64,000 nt of DNA from DATBSK01 sp964501785 (GTDB lineage: Bacteria > Actinomycetota > Acidimicrobiia > IMCC26256 > PALSA-555), in NCBI GenBank assembly GCA_964501785.1, contig CAZCUD010000004.1, forward strand, positions 256,642 to 320,641. Direction: 5' to 3'. Each line of letters opens with the position of its first letter. Within the stretch, counting starts at the first letter, position 1. The notes beneath the pieces were generated by a model. The model saw nothing but the letters and a program-made list of their open reading frames with translations, was not told the origin of the DNA and did no database searches. This document shows positions 42,016 to 50,693 of this stretch, one piece after another. Made by a program: the position numbers and the translations under genes.

Positions 42016-42501
42016 GTGGCGCTGCACGCGTCGTTCGCCGACGCCGACGCGACGGATGAATTCAATCGGTTCCGTTGTTGGGACGGTGACCCTGACACGC
42101 CGTGGATCGAAGAAGCGGAAAACTACGTCCGCGTGAGCGTTCTCGGCGACGCCGAGTTCGTGCTCGCCATTCGCGACGACCAAGAGCACCTCGTCGCCGT
42201 GGCTGCCTTCGACTATCGGATCATCGAGGTTCCGATCGTCCGACCCCAGCAGCATGCCGGGTGGCATCTGCAGGTCGTTGCGTTAGACCTCGAGTTGCAG
42301 GGGATGCGGCTGTCGGGCGAAGTCTTCCAGCTAGTTTTCGATGCCATGACCCAGGTCGACGCGGATCGAGTGCTCGTGACCGCGCACGTACACATCAAGC
42401 ACGCGGCGAGCCTTGCGGCCTGTCAGCGTGTGGGGCTGACCGTTCTCAAACCATTGGACGAGCATTACGACGTCCTACTCGGTGAGGTGCCCAAGGGCTG
42501 A
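42016..42501 (+). CDS. GNAT-type N-acetyltransferase-like protein
   Basis: 161 residues, GTG start 18 bases after the regulator stop. The core WHLQVVALDLELQGMRLSGE and VTAHVHIKHAASLAACQRVG resemble the acetyl-CoA-binding region and C-terminal helix of GNAT enzymes, though the canonical Q/RxxGxG/A loop is weak. It shares strand and probably transcript with the regulator, so it belongs to the same island. A role as an immunity or modifying enzyme is only a guess. Confidence 0.55.
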   Translation: MALHASFADADATDEFNRFRCWDGDPDTPWIEEAENYVRVSVLGDAEFVLAIRDDQEHLVAVAAFDYRIIEVPIVRPQQHAGWHLQVVALDLELQGMRLSGEVFQLVFDAMTQVDADRVLVTAHVHIKHAASLAACQRVGLTVLKPLDEHYDVLLGEVPKG

Positions 42502-42889
42502 GCACAGCCGAGGGTCTTTAGGCGACTTGTTCGCCCAGCGGCGCGGGTCGTGGGCGACCCACTCGTTTTCCCGGCAGCCACGTCGCGCGTGGGTTGCCGT
42601 GACCTACGCTCGAGCCGCGTGAACCGTTGGATCCTCTCGTCGGCGGAATCAGCGCGCCCCTACCGGGTCCCTACCGTTGTCACCGTTTGAAACGACGCTC
42701 GCGGTCCTCAATCGGTCCTCAGCTGGTCGAGAACTCGTAAGCAACGCTGCGAAATGGTGAGCAGTGAAATCGCTGGTCATCGGCGATATCGTCACGTTTC
42801 AGCAGGTCAGCGAAGTGCGGTGAACTAGATCCGGCGTACGGCCGACTCGCCACCACCGTCGATCTTCACGCGTGGCGCGACGCGACATC
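42502..42889. other. Gap at right end of the Ubl island, holds direct repeat copy A
   Basis: No gene is seen in these 388 bases. Two CCCTACCG octamers (42659-42676 region) are followed by the 136-bp repeat at 42702-42837. The gap probably marks the junction between the Ubl island and the nitrogen-oxide region. Confidence 0.5.
42702..42837. repeat. 136-bp imperfect direct repeat, copy A
   Basis: Begins CGGTCCTCAATCGGTCCTCA and ends GAACTAGATCCGGCGT. Aligned without gaps to copy B at 57283-57418 I count about 20 mismatches (near 85% identity). It contains a tandem GGTCCTCA with 11-base period. Same orientation, 14.6 kb apart. Could be attachment-site-like ends of an inserted block or a dispersed non-coding repeat family. 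Confidence 0.8.
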
Positions 42890-43603
42890 TCAGTGCGTGG
42901 ACGCCAGTCGCTGCTCCATCCTGATGACGGCGGGGAACAGGAGGTTGTTCTCCTTGTGGATGTGCAGCCGCGTGTCGGCGTCGAGCGCCGCCAGACCTGC
43001 CCACAGCGCGCGGAAGGACGCGCAGACGCCCGCGGGGACCTCATCTTGCCCCGTGGCGACATGCAGGCGCTCGAGCAGGACGCCGACGCGGTCGTGCTCG
43101 AGCATCATCATCGTGATCGGGTTCGTGATTCGACCGCAGTGGAACGTCGGCACGCTGGTAGCTTCGGTGAGCTGCCGGATCATGGGGAACAAGACCTTCT
43201 CTTCCTTGAGGAGGTGCGGTTCCAGGTCGTCGCGCAGCTCGCCGAGGATCTCTGCGACGCGGATGACCTCCGGGTGTCGCTGGCCATGCGCATCGACGAC
43301 CCTGTCGGCGAGCGTGCTGAGTCGCGGAAGCTCCTCCCACAGGTATCGGTGGTGGACCGTCTCGATGTGGTCAGCGAGCGCTCCCGGGTCGAGGTGTGCC
43401 CATGGTTCGTCGTCGGTGTCGGTCGTCACGGCTTCTAGGTCGGCCACGACCGCGGCGACGTCGAGGTCGCGCGCTTGGCACGCCTCACCGATCGTGCGAC
43501 GGCCATCGCAGCAGTAGTCCAGCCCGCGTCGCTCGAACTCGCGCGCCAGATCGGGGTGCGCGGTGACGAGATCACCCAGCGTCGAATCGACATCGATGGT
43601 CAT
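42890..43603 (-). CDS. RIC-family iron-sulfur repair di-iron protein (YtfE/ScdA)
   Basis: 237 residues. N-terminal DUF542 domain with the invariant DYCCDG motif (about residues 29-34) and a C-terminal hemerythrin-like domain with ligand histidines in ADHIETVHHRYLWEELPRL, EPHLLKEEKVLFPMI, MLEHDRVGVLLERL and HIHKENNLLFPAVI. RIC proteins repair Fe-S clusters and release NO after nitrosative stress. It sits with an Rrf2 regulator and near a NirK-like enzyme, fitting defence against self-made NO. Confidence 0.9.
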   Translation of the reverse strand: MTIDVDSTLGDLVTAHPDLAREFERRGLDYCCDGRRTIGEACQARDLDVAAVVADLEAVTTDTDDEPWAHLDPGALADHIETVHHRYLWEELPRLSTLADRVVDAHGQRHPEVIRVAEILGELRDDLEPHLLKEEKVLFPMIRQLTEATSVPTFHCGRITNPITMMMLEHDRVGVLLERLHVATGQDEVPAGVCASFRALWAGLAALDADTRLHIHKENNLLFPAVIRMEQRLASTH

Positions 43604-43631
43604 GGCGGTGCTTCCCTTCGTTCGTCGTCTG

Positions 43632-44438
43632 TCATGCGACGTGCACGCCGATCGCCGTCGCTCCGACGATCGCCAGTCCGAGGAGCAGCTGGGTGATCCC
43701 GAGGACCCTGGCCGGCGGGGGCGGTCGACGTGTCCACCGCAGCTGCGCGGCCGCGAGCAGGACGACCGCGACGGCGCCGAGGCTCACTGCGGGATCGACC
43801 ATCGCGGCAATGATCGCGACGCCGAGGCCTATGACCTGTGCCGTGTCGCGCGGTCGGATCGAGACGGCCGTCGTGTGCAGTCGCTGGATCTGCGTGCGCA
43901 CGAAGGGCACCGCCGCGACAGCACGCGCCGCGAGCACCAACCACAGCGCCGCGGCCAGGGTGCTGGGCGCGCCGCCTGCCAGCGCGATGCCGGCTGCTGC
44001 GCCGGCGATGCCCACGGCACCACACAGCTCAGGTGCGAGACGGCGGCTGCGGCTGTGCATGTCGAACCAGAGCTCGACGCCCACGAACGGGACGGCGAGC
44101 GCGACGGGCGCGAGCCACGCCCACCCCGCGGTGAGGAGCGCAGCGAGCCCGAGCGCCACGATGAGCATGGCCTCGCTCGCGGCGACGGCAGCTGCCACCC
44201 GGGACCGAGGCAGCCAGCGGTGCCGCCATCGATCGACGAGGACGATCTTCAGCGGCGTGCGGACGAGGAACGCCAGGATCGCGGCGAGTCCGATGGCGGC
44301 CCCGGCCCGTGACGGCGCGACCGCTAGCCCCAGCACGACCGGCTCCGCGGTCAGGCCCCATCCGCCGTGTTCGGTCGGGATCGCGACCGCGCGCCACGAC
44401 GGGCGGGCCATGGGTGCCGCTGCGTGACCGCGTCTCAT
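43632..44438 (-). CDS. YwiC-like integral membrane protein
   Basis: 268 residues, ATGA overlap with the upstream Rrf2 gene. Starts with the family signature IPTEHGGWGLTAEPVVLGL, then about eight hydrophobic helices. YwiC of Bacillus lies in the nitrate-respiration region and the family often neighbours nitrogen-oxide genes, but no biochemical role is known. In an operon rrf2-ywiC-RIC here. Confidence 0.8.
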   Translation of the reverse strand: MRRGHAAAPMARPSWRAVAIPTEHGGWGLTAEPVVLGLAVAPSRAGAAIGLAAILAFLVRTPLKIVLVDRWRHRWLPRSRVAAAVAASEAMLIVALGLAALLTAGWAWLAPVALAVPFVGVELWFDMHSRSRRLAPELCGAVGIAGAAAGIALAGGAPSTLAAALWLVLAARAVAAVPFVRTQIQRLHTTAVSIRPRDTAQVIGLGVAIIAAMVDPAVSLGAVAVVLLAAAQLRWTRRPPPPARVLGITQLLLGLAIVGATAIGVHVA

Positions 44439-44857
44439 CGCGCGGCTGCGGTGACGGGCGTGGCCGCGACGAGGTCACCGATCGTCACGGCATCAAGGGC
44501 CCCGACGAGCTCGTCGCGAGCGCGGGTCCACGCGTCGTGCAACGCACACACGCTTCGACGACCGCACGCGAGGTCCGCGACCACGCAGCGACCGTCGTCG
44601 GTCGGTCCGTCGACGGCTTCGACGACGTCGAGCACACTGACTCGCTCAGGGGAGACGACGAGCGTGTATCCGCCCGTGGGCCCGGGGTCCGAACGGATCC
44701 ACCCCCGCTTCACCAGCGCGCCGATCACCTGGGGGACGAACGCCGCGGTGGTCCCGAGACCCTCGGCGAGATCAGCCGCCTTCAGCCGGTCCACTCCCGC
44801 GAGCGCCACGAGCGCACGGACGGCGAGGTCGGCCCGCCGGGTAACCTCAAGTCGCAT
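44435..44857 (-). CDS. Rrf2-family regulator, NsrR-like
   Basis: 140 residues from ATG 44857; ATG 44863 would add two. Winged helix (RRADLAVRALVALA, LKAADLAEGLGTTAAFVPQV) and the three cluster cysteines C91, C98 and C104 in GRCVVADLACGRRSVCALHD, which hold a NO-sensitive Fe-S cluster in NsrR. It heads the operon with YwiC-like and RIC genes, a regulon typical of NsrR. There is no ribosome site, and TAGTCT lies six bases before the ATG, so translation may be leaderless. Confidence 0.85.
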   Translation of the reverse strand: MRLEVTRRADLAVRALVALAGVDRLKAADLAEGLGTTAAFVPQVIGALVKRGWIRSDPGPTGGYTLVVSPERVSVLDVVEAVDGPTDDGRCVVADLACGRRSVCALHDAWTRARDELVGALDAVTIGDLVAATPVTAAAR

Positions 44858-44869
44858 AGTCATAGACTA
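44857..44869 (-). promoter_or_regulatory. -10/operator-like element at the Rrf2 start
   Basis: TAGTCATAGACTA (plus-strand reading) has 5-bp inverted arms around three bases and covers the first ATG and a TAGTCT that is well placed as the -10 of a leaderless transcript starting at 44857. Self-binding by the regulator at this spot would give autoregulation. Confidence 0.4.
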
Positions 44870-44963
44870 ATGGATTGCGATCCCACTCGCTACCCGGCTC
44901 CTGGGACGCGACGGCCGAGCGTGAGGCCATGACGGGCAGGGGATCCGCGCGCAGGAGGCCGCT

Positions 44964-46040
44964 ATGGTCCGCGCCGTGGTGAGCGGCACCGCGACCGTCG
45001 AACCTGCGAGCGCGGCGCCCGGCGAGATCGCCGGGCTGTTCCCGGGGTACTTCGCGCTGGTCATGGCGACCGCCGCGATCGCCATCGCGGCCGAGCTGCA
45101 GTCGATCGGATGGCTCGCCGACGCGTTGCTGGCCGTCGCCGGCGTGGCGTACGTCGTGCTCGTCGTGCTCTACGCCCTACGTGCGCTGCGGTACCGGAAG
45201 CGCTTCGCGGACGACCTCACGAGCCATGCGAAGGGTCCCGCGTTCCTCACGATCGTCGCGGGCACGAACGTGCTGGGAAGCGCGGTCGCGGTCATTGCCG
45301 GCTGGTGGTCGCTCGCGTGGGTGCTCTGGGCCGTCGGGATCGCCACGTGGATCGTCCTCGTGTACACGATCCTCGTCGCGCTGCTCCTGAGGGAGCCCAA
45401 GCCCGCGCTCGTCGTCGGGATCAACGGCACGTGGTTCCTCTTCACGGTCGCGACCCAGTCGGTGGCCGCGCTCGGCGCGCTGCTCGCCCTGCGCGTGCAG
45501 GACCCGCAGGGCATCGTCTTCGTGAGCCTGTGTGCCTTCTGTCTCGGCGTCTTCCTCTATTTCGTCGTCGTGACACTCGTGTTCTACCGGTTCACGTTCG
45601 TCGAGCTGCACGTCGCGGAGACCCTGCCGCCGTACTGGATCAGCATGGGTGCCGTCGCGATCACGGTGCTCGCCGGCTCGAACCTCCTGCTCGTCCCTGA
45701 GGACTCGTCGCGCCTCGCCGACGACCTCGCGCCGTTCGTGGCGGGTCTCGTGCTGCTCTCGTGGGCCGTCGCGACGTTCTGGATCCCGCTCATGGTCGCG
45801 CTCGGGGTCTGGCGCCACGTCATCCGGCGCGTGCCGGTTCGGTACGACCCTCAGTATTGGGCGTTGGTGTTCCCCCTCGGCATGTATTCGATCGCCACCT
45901 TCCGCATGGCCGACGCGCTTGACGTCGACTTCCTCGAGGTCGTGCCCCAGGTCGCGCTGGCGCTGGCACTCGTCGCGTGGGGCTGCGCGGCGCTCGGCCT
46001 CCTGCGACGCCTGCTGCACATCGCGAGTCCAGCGGCATGA
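44964..46040 (+). CDS. TDT/SLAC1-type membrane channel or transporter
   Basis: 358 residues with ten hydrophobic helices. The start GLFPGYFALVMATAAIAIAA and later FYRFTFVELHVAETLPPYWI, MGAVAITVLAG fit the tellurite-resistance/dicarboxylate transporter (TehA, Mae1, SLAC1) fold. SLAC1 relatives conduct nitrate and chloride. Co-transcribed (ATGA overlap) with the oxidoreductase operon below, an anion channel for nitrate/nitrite is attractive but inferred. Divergent from the Rrf2 operon. Confidence 0.75.
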   Translation: MVRAVVSGTATVEPASAAPGEIAGLFPGYFALVMATAAIAIAAELQSIGWLADALLAVAGVAYVVLVVLYALRALRYRKRFADDLTSHAKGPAFLTIVAGTNVLGSAVAVIAGWWSLAWVLWAVGIATWIVLVYTILVALLLREPKPALVVGINGTWFLFTVATQSVAALGALLALRVQDPQGIVFVSLCAFCLGVFLYFVVVTLVFYRFTFVELHVAETLPPYWISMGAVAITVLAGSNLLLVPEDSSRLADDLAPFVAGLVLLSWAVATFWIPLMVALGVWRHVIRRVPVRYDPQYWALVFPLGMYSIATFRMADALDVDFLEVVPQVALALALVAWGCAALGLLRRLLHIASPAA

Positions 46041-47095
46041 CGGGCATGCGGACCCTCACGGGCGAGCATCGACTCGAAGGGCGCGCGGTCGCGTACGCGA
46101 TCATCGCGACGGCGGTCGCCATCGTGCTCGTCGTGGTGGGAAGCTCCGGGCTGCGGTGGTTCGACTCGGCGCTCGTCGCCTACCTGGTGGGCACGCTGTT
46201 CGCGATCTTCGGTGTCGTGTACCGCTACACCGTGTGGCTCGGTCGCCCCCCGACGGCGCGCCTGCACCGCCGCGGGTGGGGGGCACTGTTGCATCGGACC
46301 CGCCGCGCCGAGAACGTCCGGGCGATCCCGCGGCTGGTGACGACGAACCTGCTCGCACAGTCGTTCATCCGCCATCGGTCAACCAGCCGCTGGTTCGCCC
46401 ATCAGCTCGTCTTCTGGGGCTGTGTGCTCGCGGCACTCGTCACCTTCCCGCTGACCTTCGGGTGGCTCCACTTCGAGTCCGTCGGTCAGGACGCCGAGCA
46501 CTACCGGGCGTACGTGGGAGGCCTCGGCACGTTCAGCTTCCAGGCCGACAGCGTGCTCGGGTTCGCCATCTTCCACGCGCTCGATCTGGCGGCGTTCCTG
46601 GTGATCGCCGGCGTGATCATCTTCTTGCACCGGCGCGTCCGCGACCCCGGCGCACTCGCGGTGGAACGGTCGGGCGACTTCCTCGCGCTCGCAGGCCTCT
46701 TCGCGGTCTCGTTGACGGGACTCATGCTGACCGTGTCGAGCCTCTGGATGGACGGTCGCTTCTACACGTTCCTCACGACCGCGCACGCCCTCACCGTGAT
46801 CCTCGGCCTCATGTACATCCCGTTCGGCAAGCTCTTCCACATCTTCCAACGACCCGCGAACCTCGGTGTCGCGTTCTACAAGCGCGCGGCGGAGGCCGGG
46901 CCACAGCAGCAGTGCCGGGTCTGCGGCGCGCCGTACGCCTCCGCGCTCCAGGTCGGCGATCTGCGCGACGTGCTCCCGCAGGTCGGCCTCGACTACGAGC
47001 TCGCCGACGGCGGATCCTGGATGGAGGTCTGCCCCCCGTGCCGGCGCGCGACCGTCGCCTACGCGCAGTCGAGCGGCGTGGGTGGCTTCGGCTGA
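46037..47095 (+). CDS. Membrane electron-transfer subunit (cytochrome-b-like) with C-terminal zinc ribbon
   Basis: 352 residues. About six transmembrane helices, several with histidines placed for heme binding (FAIFHALDLAAFL, LTTAHALTVILG, FGKLFHIFQRP). The pattern is like NarI/DsrM/HdrE-type quinol-linked b-type subunits. The last 60 residues carry CRVCGAPYA and CPPCRR, a soluble zinc or Fe ribbon. Its stop overlaps the molybdoenzyme ATG (TGATG). Likely anchors and feeds the complex from the quinone pool; heme binding is inferred. Confidence 0.6.
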   Translation: MTGMRTLTGEHRLEGRAVAYAIIATAVAIVLVVVGSSGLRWFDSALVAYLVGTLFAIFGVVYRYTVWLGRPPTARLHRRGWGALLHRTRRAENVRAIPRLVTTNLLAQSFIRHRSTSRWFAHQLVFWGCVLAALVTFPLTFGWLHFESVGQDAEHYRAYVGGLGTFSFQADSVLGFAIFHALDLAAFLVIAGVIIFLHRRVRDPGALAVERSGDFLALAGLFAVSLTGLMLTVSSLWMDGRFYTFLTTAHALTVILGLMYIPFGKLFHIFQRPANLGVAFYKRAAEAGPQQQCRVCGAPYASALQVGDLRDVLPQVGLDYELADGGSWMEVCPPCRRATVAYAQSSGVGGFG

Positions 47096-49320
47096 TGGCA
47101 CGGCCGCCGCTCTCGGAGACCGAGCTCGTTGCCCGGTACGGGCCCCACCTCAACCAGACTCCGCCCGGCGGCTGGAACGCGGACCTCGAGCCGGATCGCG
47201 AGGTGAAGACGCACTGCTGCTTCTGTGGGCAGCAGTGCGGCATCATCCTGAAGGCCCGCGACAACGAGGTCGTGGGCTTCGAGCCCTGGTACGAGTTCCC
47301 CTTCAACGAGGGCAAGTTGTGCCCGAAGGGGGTGAAGCGCTACCTCCAGGGCAGCCACCCGGACCGACTGCTCGACCCGCTGGTCCGCACGGACGAGGGA
47401 TTCGAGCCGACGACCTGGGACGCGTCGCTCGACCGGGTCGCGGGTGAGATCCGTCGCATCCAGTCTGCGTACGGCGACGATGCATTCGCGATGCTCTCGG
47501 GCGTCTCCCTCTCGAACGAGAAGTCGTATCTCATCGGCAAGTTCGCGCGCCTCGCGCTCCACACCGCGAACCTCGACTACAACGGCCGGCTCTGCATGGT
47601 GTCGGCGGGCGCCGCGAGCAAGAAGGCGCTCGGGATCGACCGCGCACCGAACCCGTGGTCGGACATCCCGCTCGCGGACGTCGTCTTCGTCGCCGGGGCC
47701 AATGTCGCCGAGTGCGCGCCGATCACGACTAGCTACATCTGGCGAGCGCGCGACCGCGGCGCGAAGCTCATCGTCGCCGATCCTCGCGTGGTGCCACTCG
47801 CGCGGACCGCCGATGTCTTCCTCGGCCTGCGTCCCGGGACCGACTCGGCGTTGATGGTGACGATCCTGCACGTGCTGATCGAGCGTGACTGGCTCGACCA
47901 CGAGTTCATCGAGGCGCACACCACCGGGTTCGAGGAGGCCGCGGCCGCGGTGGCCCAATGCACGCCGGCGTGGGGGGCCGATGTGACCGGCGTCCCGGCT
48001 GCTCGCATCGAGCAGGCGGCGGAGCTGTGGGGCACGTCGAGCACCGGCATGCTGCTGCACGCGCGCGGCCTCGAGCACCAGAGCAAGGGCGTTGAGAACG
48101 TCCTGTCGTGCATCAACCTCGGGCTCGCGACGGGCAAGTACGGCAAGCCGGGGTGTGGTGTGTCGACGATCACCGGGCAGGGCAACGGGCAAGGAGGGCG
48201 CGAGCAGGGCCACAAGTGCGACCAGCTGCCCGGCAACCGTGACATCACGAACCCCGAGCATCGTGAGTACATCGCTTCGGTGTGGGGGGTCGAGGCCGAC
48301 CGCATCCCCGGCAAGGGGCTCACCGCCGAGGAGATCGTCGAAGCGATCCATGACGGGCAGATCAAAGGCCTCCTGTCGATCTGCTTCAACCCGGTCGTCT
48401 CGCTGCCGGACACGCGCTTCACCCGAGAGGCACTCGACAAGCTCGAGTTCTACGCGGTGATCGACTTCTTCCTGACCGAGAGCGCCTGGCACGCCGACGT
48501 GGTGCTCCCCGGATCGCTCCACGAAGAGGACGAAGGCACGTCGACCACGGTCGAAGGCCGTGTCGTGAAGCTGAACCCGGCCGTGTCACCACCCGGACGC
48601 GCTAGGCGCGACTGGGAGATCATCCTCGACCTGGCGCGTCGTCTCGGAGCCGCCGACCTCTTCTCGTACGCCGACACGCGGGAGATCTTCGACGAGATGC
48701 GCGTGGCATCCCACGGCGGGACCGCCGACTACTTCGGGATCACCTGGGAGCGCATCGAGGACGAGCTGGGCGTCTTCTGGCCCGCGCCCGAGATCGGGCA
48801 CCCCGGCACACCGCGGCTCTTCGAAGGCGGCCGGTTCTCCACGCCCGACGGCCGGGCGCGGTTCCATCGCGTCGAGTACCGGCCACCCGCCGAGGTGGTC
48901 GACCACGAGTACCCGGTGTGGCTCACGACCGGGCGAGTGGTCAGCCAGTACCTCTCGGGCGCGCAGACGCGGCGGATCGCGCAGCTCGTGCGCCAGTACC
49001 CCGAGCCGTTGTGCGAGGTCCACCCGAACCTCGCGGCTGAGCATGGCATCGCGGACGGCGACATCGTGCGGGTGACGTCGCGCCGCGGCGCGATGGAGCT
49101 GCCGGCGCGCGTCGTCACCACCATCCGACCTGACACCGTGTTCATCCCGTACCACTGGGCGGGGGAGCACGCCGCGAACCAGCTCACGAACCGAGCGCTC
49201 GATCCGGTCTCGAAGATCCCCGAGTACAAGGTGAGTGCCGTGCGCATCGAGCGGGTCGGACCGGGAGCGACCACGGTCGACGAGCGCGACCTCGAGCTGC
49301 GCACGGAGGACGCGCCATGA
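47095..49320 (+). CDS. Mo-bisPGD oxidoreductase, NarB/NasA- or formate-dehydrogenase-like
   Basis: 741 residues from ATG 47095; the frame is open far upstream but that part is shadow of two membrane genes. The N-terminal [4Fe-4S] site is C41-x2-C44-x3-C48 with C76 in GKLCPKGVKR. C167 in YNGRLCMVSAG is in the place of the Mo-ligating cysteine of the NarB/NasA/NapA group. C-terminal molybdopterin-binding beta-barrel begins at VWLTTGRVVSQYLSG. No Tat signal, so cytoplasmic. Nitrate reduction is suggested by the neighbours; formate oxidation cannot be excluded. Confidence 0.75.
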   Translation: MARPPLSETELVARYGPHLNQTPPGGWNADLEPDREVKTHCCFCGQQCGIILKARDNEVVGFEPWYEFPFNEGKLCPKGVKRYLQGSHPDRLLDPLVRTDEGFEPTTWDASLDRVAGEIRRIQSAYGDDAFAMLSGVSLSNEKSYLIGKFARLALHTANLDYNGRLCMVSAGAASKKALGIDRAPNPWSDIPLADVVFVAGANVAECAPITTSYIWRARDRGAKLIVADPRVVPLARTADVFLGLRPGTDSALMVTILHVLIERDWLDHEFIEAHTTGFEEAAAAVAQCTPAWGADVTGVPAARIEQAAELWGTSSTGMLLHARGLEHQSKGVENVLSCINLGLATGKYGKPGCGVSTITGQGNGQGGREQGHKCDQLPGNRDITNPEHREYIASVWGVEADRIPGKGLTAEEIVEAIHDGQIKGLLSICFNPVVSLPDTRFTREALDKLEFYAVIDFFLTESAWHADVVLPGSLHEEDEGTSTTVEGRVVKLNPAVSPPGRARRDWEIILDLARRLGAADLFSYADTREIFDEMRVASHGGTADYFGITWERIEDELGVFWPAPEIGHPGTPRLFEGGRFSTPDGRARFHRVEYRPPAEVVDHEYPVWLTTGRVVSQYLSGAQTRRIAQLVRQYPEPLCEVHPNLAAEHGIADGDIVRVTSRRGAMELPARVVTTIRPDTVFIPYHWAGEHAANQLTNRALDPVSKIPEYKVSAVRIERVGPGATTVDERDLELRTEDAP

Positions 49321-49982
49321 GCACTACGCGCGTCGAGGAGCCGGTCGAGGCGTGGGTCGTTCCCGAACGCCATCCCGACCAGCGCTTCCTGGTCATCGAC
49401 CAGAGCCGTTGCATCGGCTGTGAGGCGTGCGTGCAGGCATGCGAGGAGTGCGGCACCCACCGCGGGCACTCCATGATCCATCTTGACTTCCTCGACCGTG
49501 CCAGCACGACCCAGTCGGCGCCGACCGTGTGCATGCACTGCGCCGACCCGACGTGCGCGGAGGTGTGCCCGGCCGATGCGATCAAGCAGAACGAGGCCGG
49601 CGTGGTCCAGTCCGCGCTCAAGCCCCGGTGCATCGGCTGCTCGAACTGCGTGCTGGCGTGCCCTTTCGGGGTGCCCAAGTACATGTCGGACTTCGACCTG
49701 ATGATGAAGTGCGACCTCTGCTTCGACCGCACGTCGGTCGGCCTCGCGCCGATGTGCGCGTCGGTGTGCCCGAGCCAGGCGCTCTGGTACGGAACCGAGA
49801 GCGAGTTCGCCGAGACCCGCGTGGGGACGCTCGTCGACGGCTTCACCTTCGGTCGCCAGCTGGTCACGACACGAGTGCGGACGGTCAGCAGCGCACCGGG
49901 ACCCGTCGACGTGGAAGCAGACGGCCGCGCGACGCACTGGCTCGACGATCCGTTCGGCCTGGCCGAAGGAGGCGGACCATGA
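49317..49982 (+). CDS. Four-cluster ferredoxin-type electron-transfer subunit
   Basis: 221 residues. Four cysteine sets of the DMSO-reductase B/NrfC kind: RCIGCEACVQACEECG, VCMHCADPTCAEVCPADA, RCIGCSNCVLACPFG and KCDLCFDR with CASVCPSQAL. It links the molybdoenzyme to the membrane subunit. ATGA overlaps on both sides. The C-terminal 50 residues are extra and carry no cysteines. Confidence 0.88.
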   Translation: MSTTRVEEPVEAWVVPERHPDQRFLVIDQSRCIGCEACVQACEECGTHRGHSMIHLDFLDRASTTQSAPTVCMHCADPTCAEVCPADAIKQNEAGVVQSALKPRCIGCSNCVLACPFGVPKYMSDFDLMMKCDLCFDRTSVGLAPMCASVCPSQALWYGTESEFAETRVGTLVDGFTFGRQLVTTRVRTVSSAPGPVDVEADGRATHWLDDPFGLAEGGGP

Positions 49983-50476
49983 CGGACCAGGCGCCTCGCG
50001 CGCAGACCTGGCGACGCGACTTCCCCTACACCTCGGCCGGTGAGGACGACGTGACCCGCCGCGAGTTCGTGCGATACCTCGTGCTCGCCAGCGGCGCATT
50101 CGCGGGCGCGAACGTGGCGATCGCCGCGATTACGTCACTGCGATCGGTCAACGAGGGCGAGCCGCGCCGGATCGTCGAGGCAGCATCCGTCGCGCCCGGC
50201 AGCGCGCACCTGTTCCGCTATCCGAGCGCCGACGATCCCGCCATCCTCGTCCGGCTCCCCGACGGCGGGCTCCACGCGTTCAGCCAGAAGTGCACGCACC
50301 TCGGATGCGTCGTCTACTACCAGAACCACGAGCGCGAGCTGGTGTGTCCCTGCCACGACGGCGTCTTCGACGCCGCGACCGGCGCGGTGCGGGCCGGTCC
50401 GCCGGAGCGCCCGCTTGGACGCATCGACGTCGAGGAGCGCGACGGGTTCGTGTGGGCGCTCGGTGCGCGGCCATGA
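49979..50476 (+). CDS. Rieske [2Fe-2S] protein with Tat-type N-terminus
   Basis: 165 residues from ATG 49979. A Tat-like stretch (TRREFVRYLVLASGAFAGAN) leads to a Rieske domain with CTHLGC and CPCHDG cluster boxes. The protein would be membrane-anchored on the outer face. A Rieske subunit next to a cytoplasmic-type molybdoenzyme is unusual and suggests electron flow through a bc-like or quinol-oxidising module. Coupled to both neighbours by four-base overlaps. Confidence 0.87.
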   Translation: MTDQAPRAQTWRRDFPYTSAGEDDVTRREFVRYLVLASGAFAGANVAIAAITSLRSVNEGEPRRIVEAASVAPGSAHLFRYPSADDPAILVRLPDGGLHAFSQKCTHLGCVVYYQNHERELVCPCHDGVFDAATGAVRAGPPERPLGRIDVEERDGFVWALGARP

Positions 50477-50682
50477 CCACCCCTCGATCTGCTCAGCGAA
50501 CCGCGACTGCGCTCGGGATCTTCGTCGTCGTCATGCTCGCGCTGCAGATCTTCCTCGTCACCGTCGCGATCGACGCGCTCCAGACCGATGATGCGACGCT
50601 CGGCTGGACGACAGCCGGTTTCTCGGTCGCGCTCTTCGTTGGGACGTTGGCGTTCGCGCAGTACCTGCGTGACCCCGGTTGA
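50473..50682 (+). CDS. Small two-helix membrane protein of the complex
   Basis: 69 residues, ATG overlapping the Rieske stop. Two transmembrane helices (LGIFVVVMLALQIFLVTVAI and WTTAGFSVALFVGTLAFAQ). No family known to me. As last gene of the operon it is probably a small structural subunit. It converges on the PPOX gene with 11 bases between. Confidence 0.6.
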   Translation: MTTPRSAQRTATALGIFVVVMLALQIFLVTVAIDALQTDDATLGWTTAGFSVALFVGTLAFAQYLRDPG

Positions 50683-50693
50683 GCCCAGCACGA

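Noticed and set aside
45649..47094. Long N-terminal extension of the molybdoenzyme frame
   Set aside because: The extension is Arg/Ser-rich and lies over two clear membrane-protein genes. ATG 47095, overlapping the previous stop, gives the expected start.
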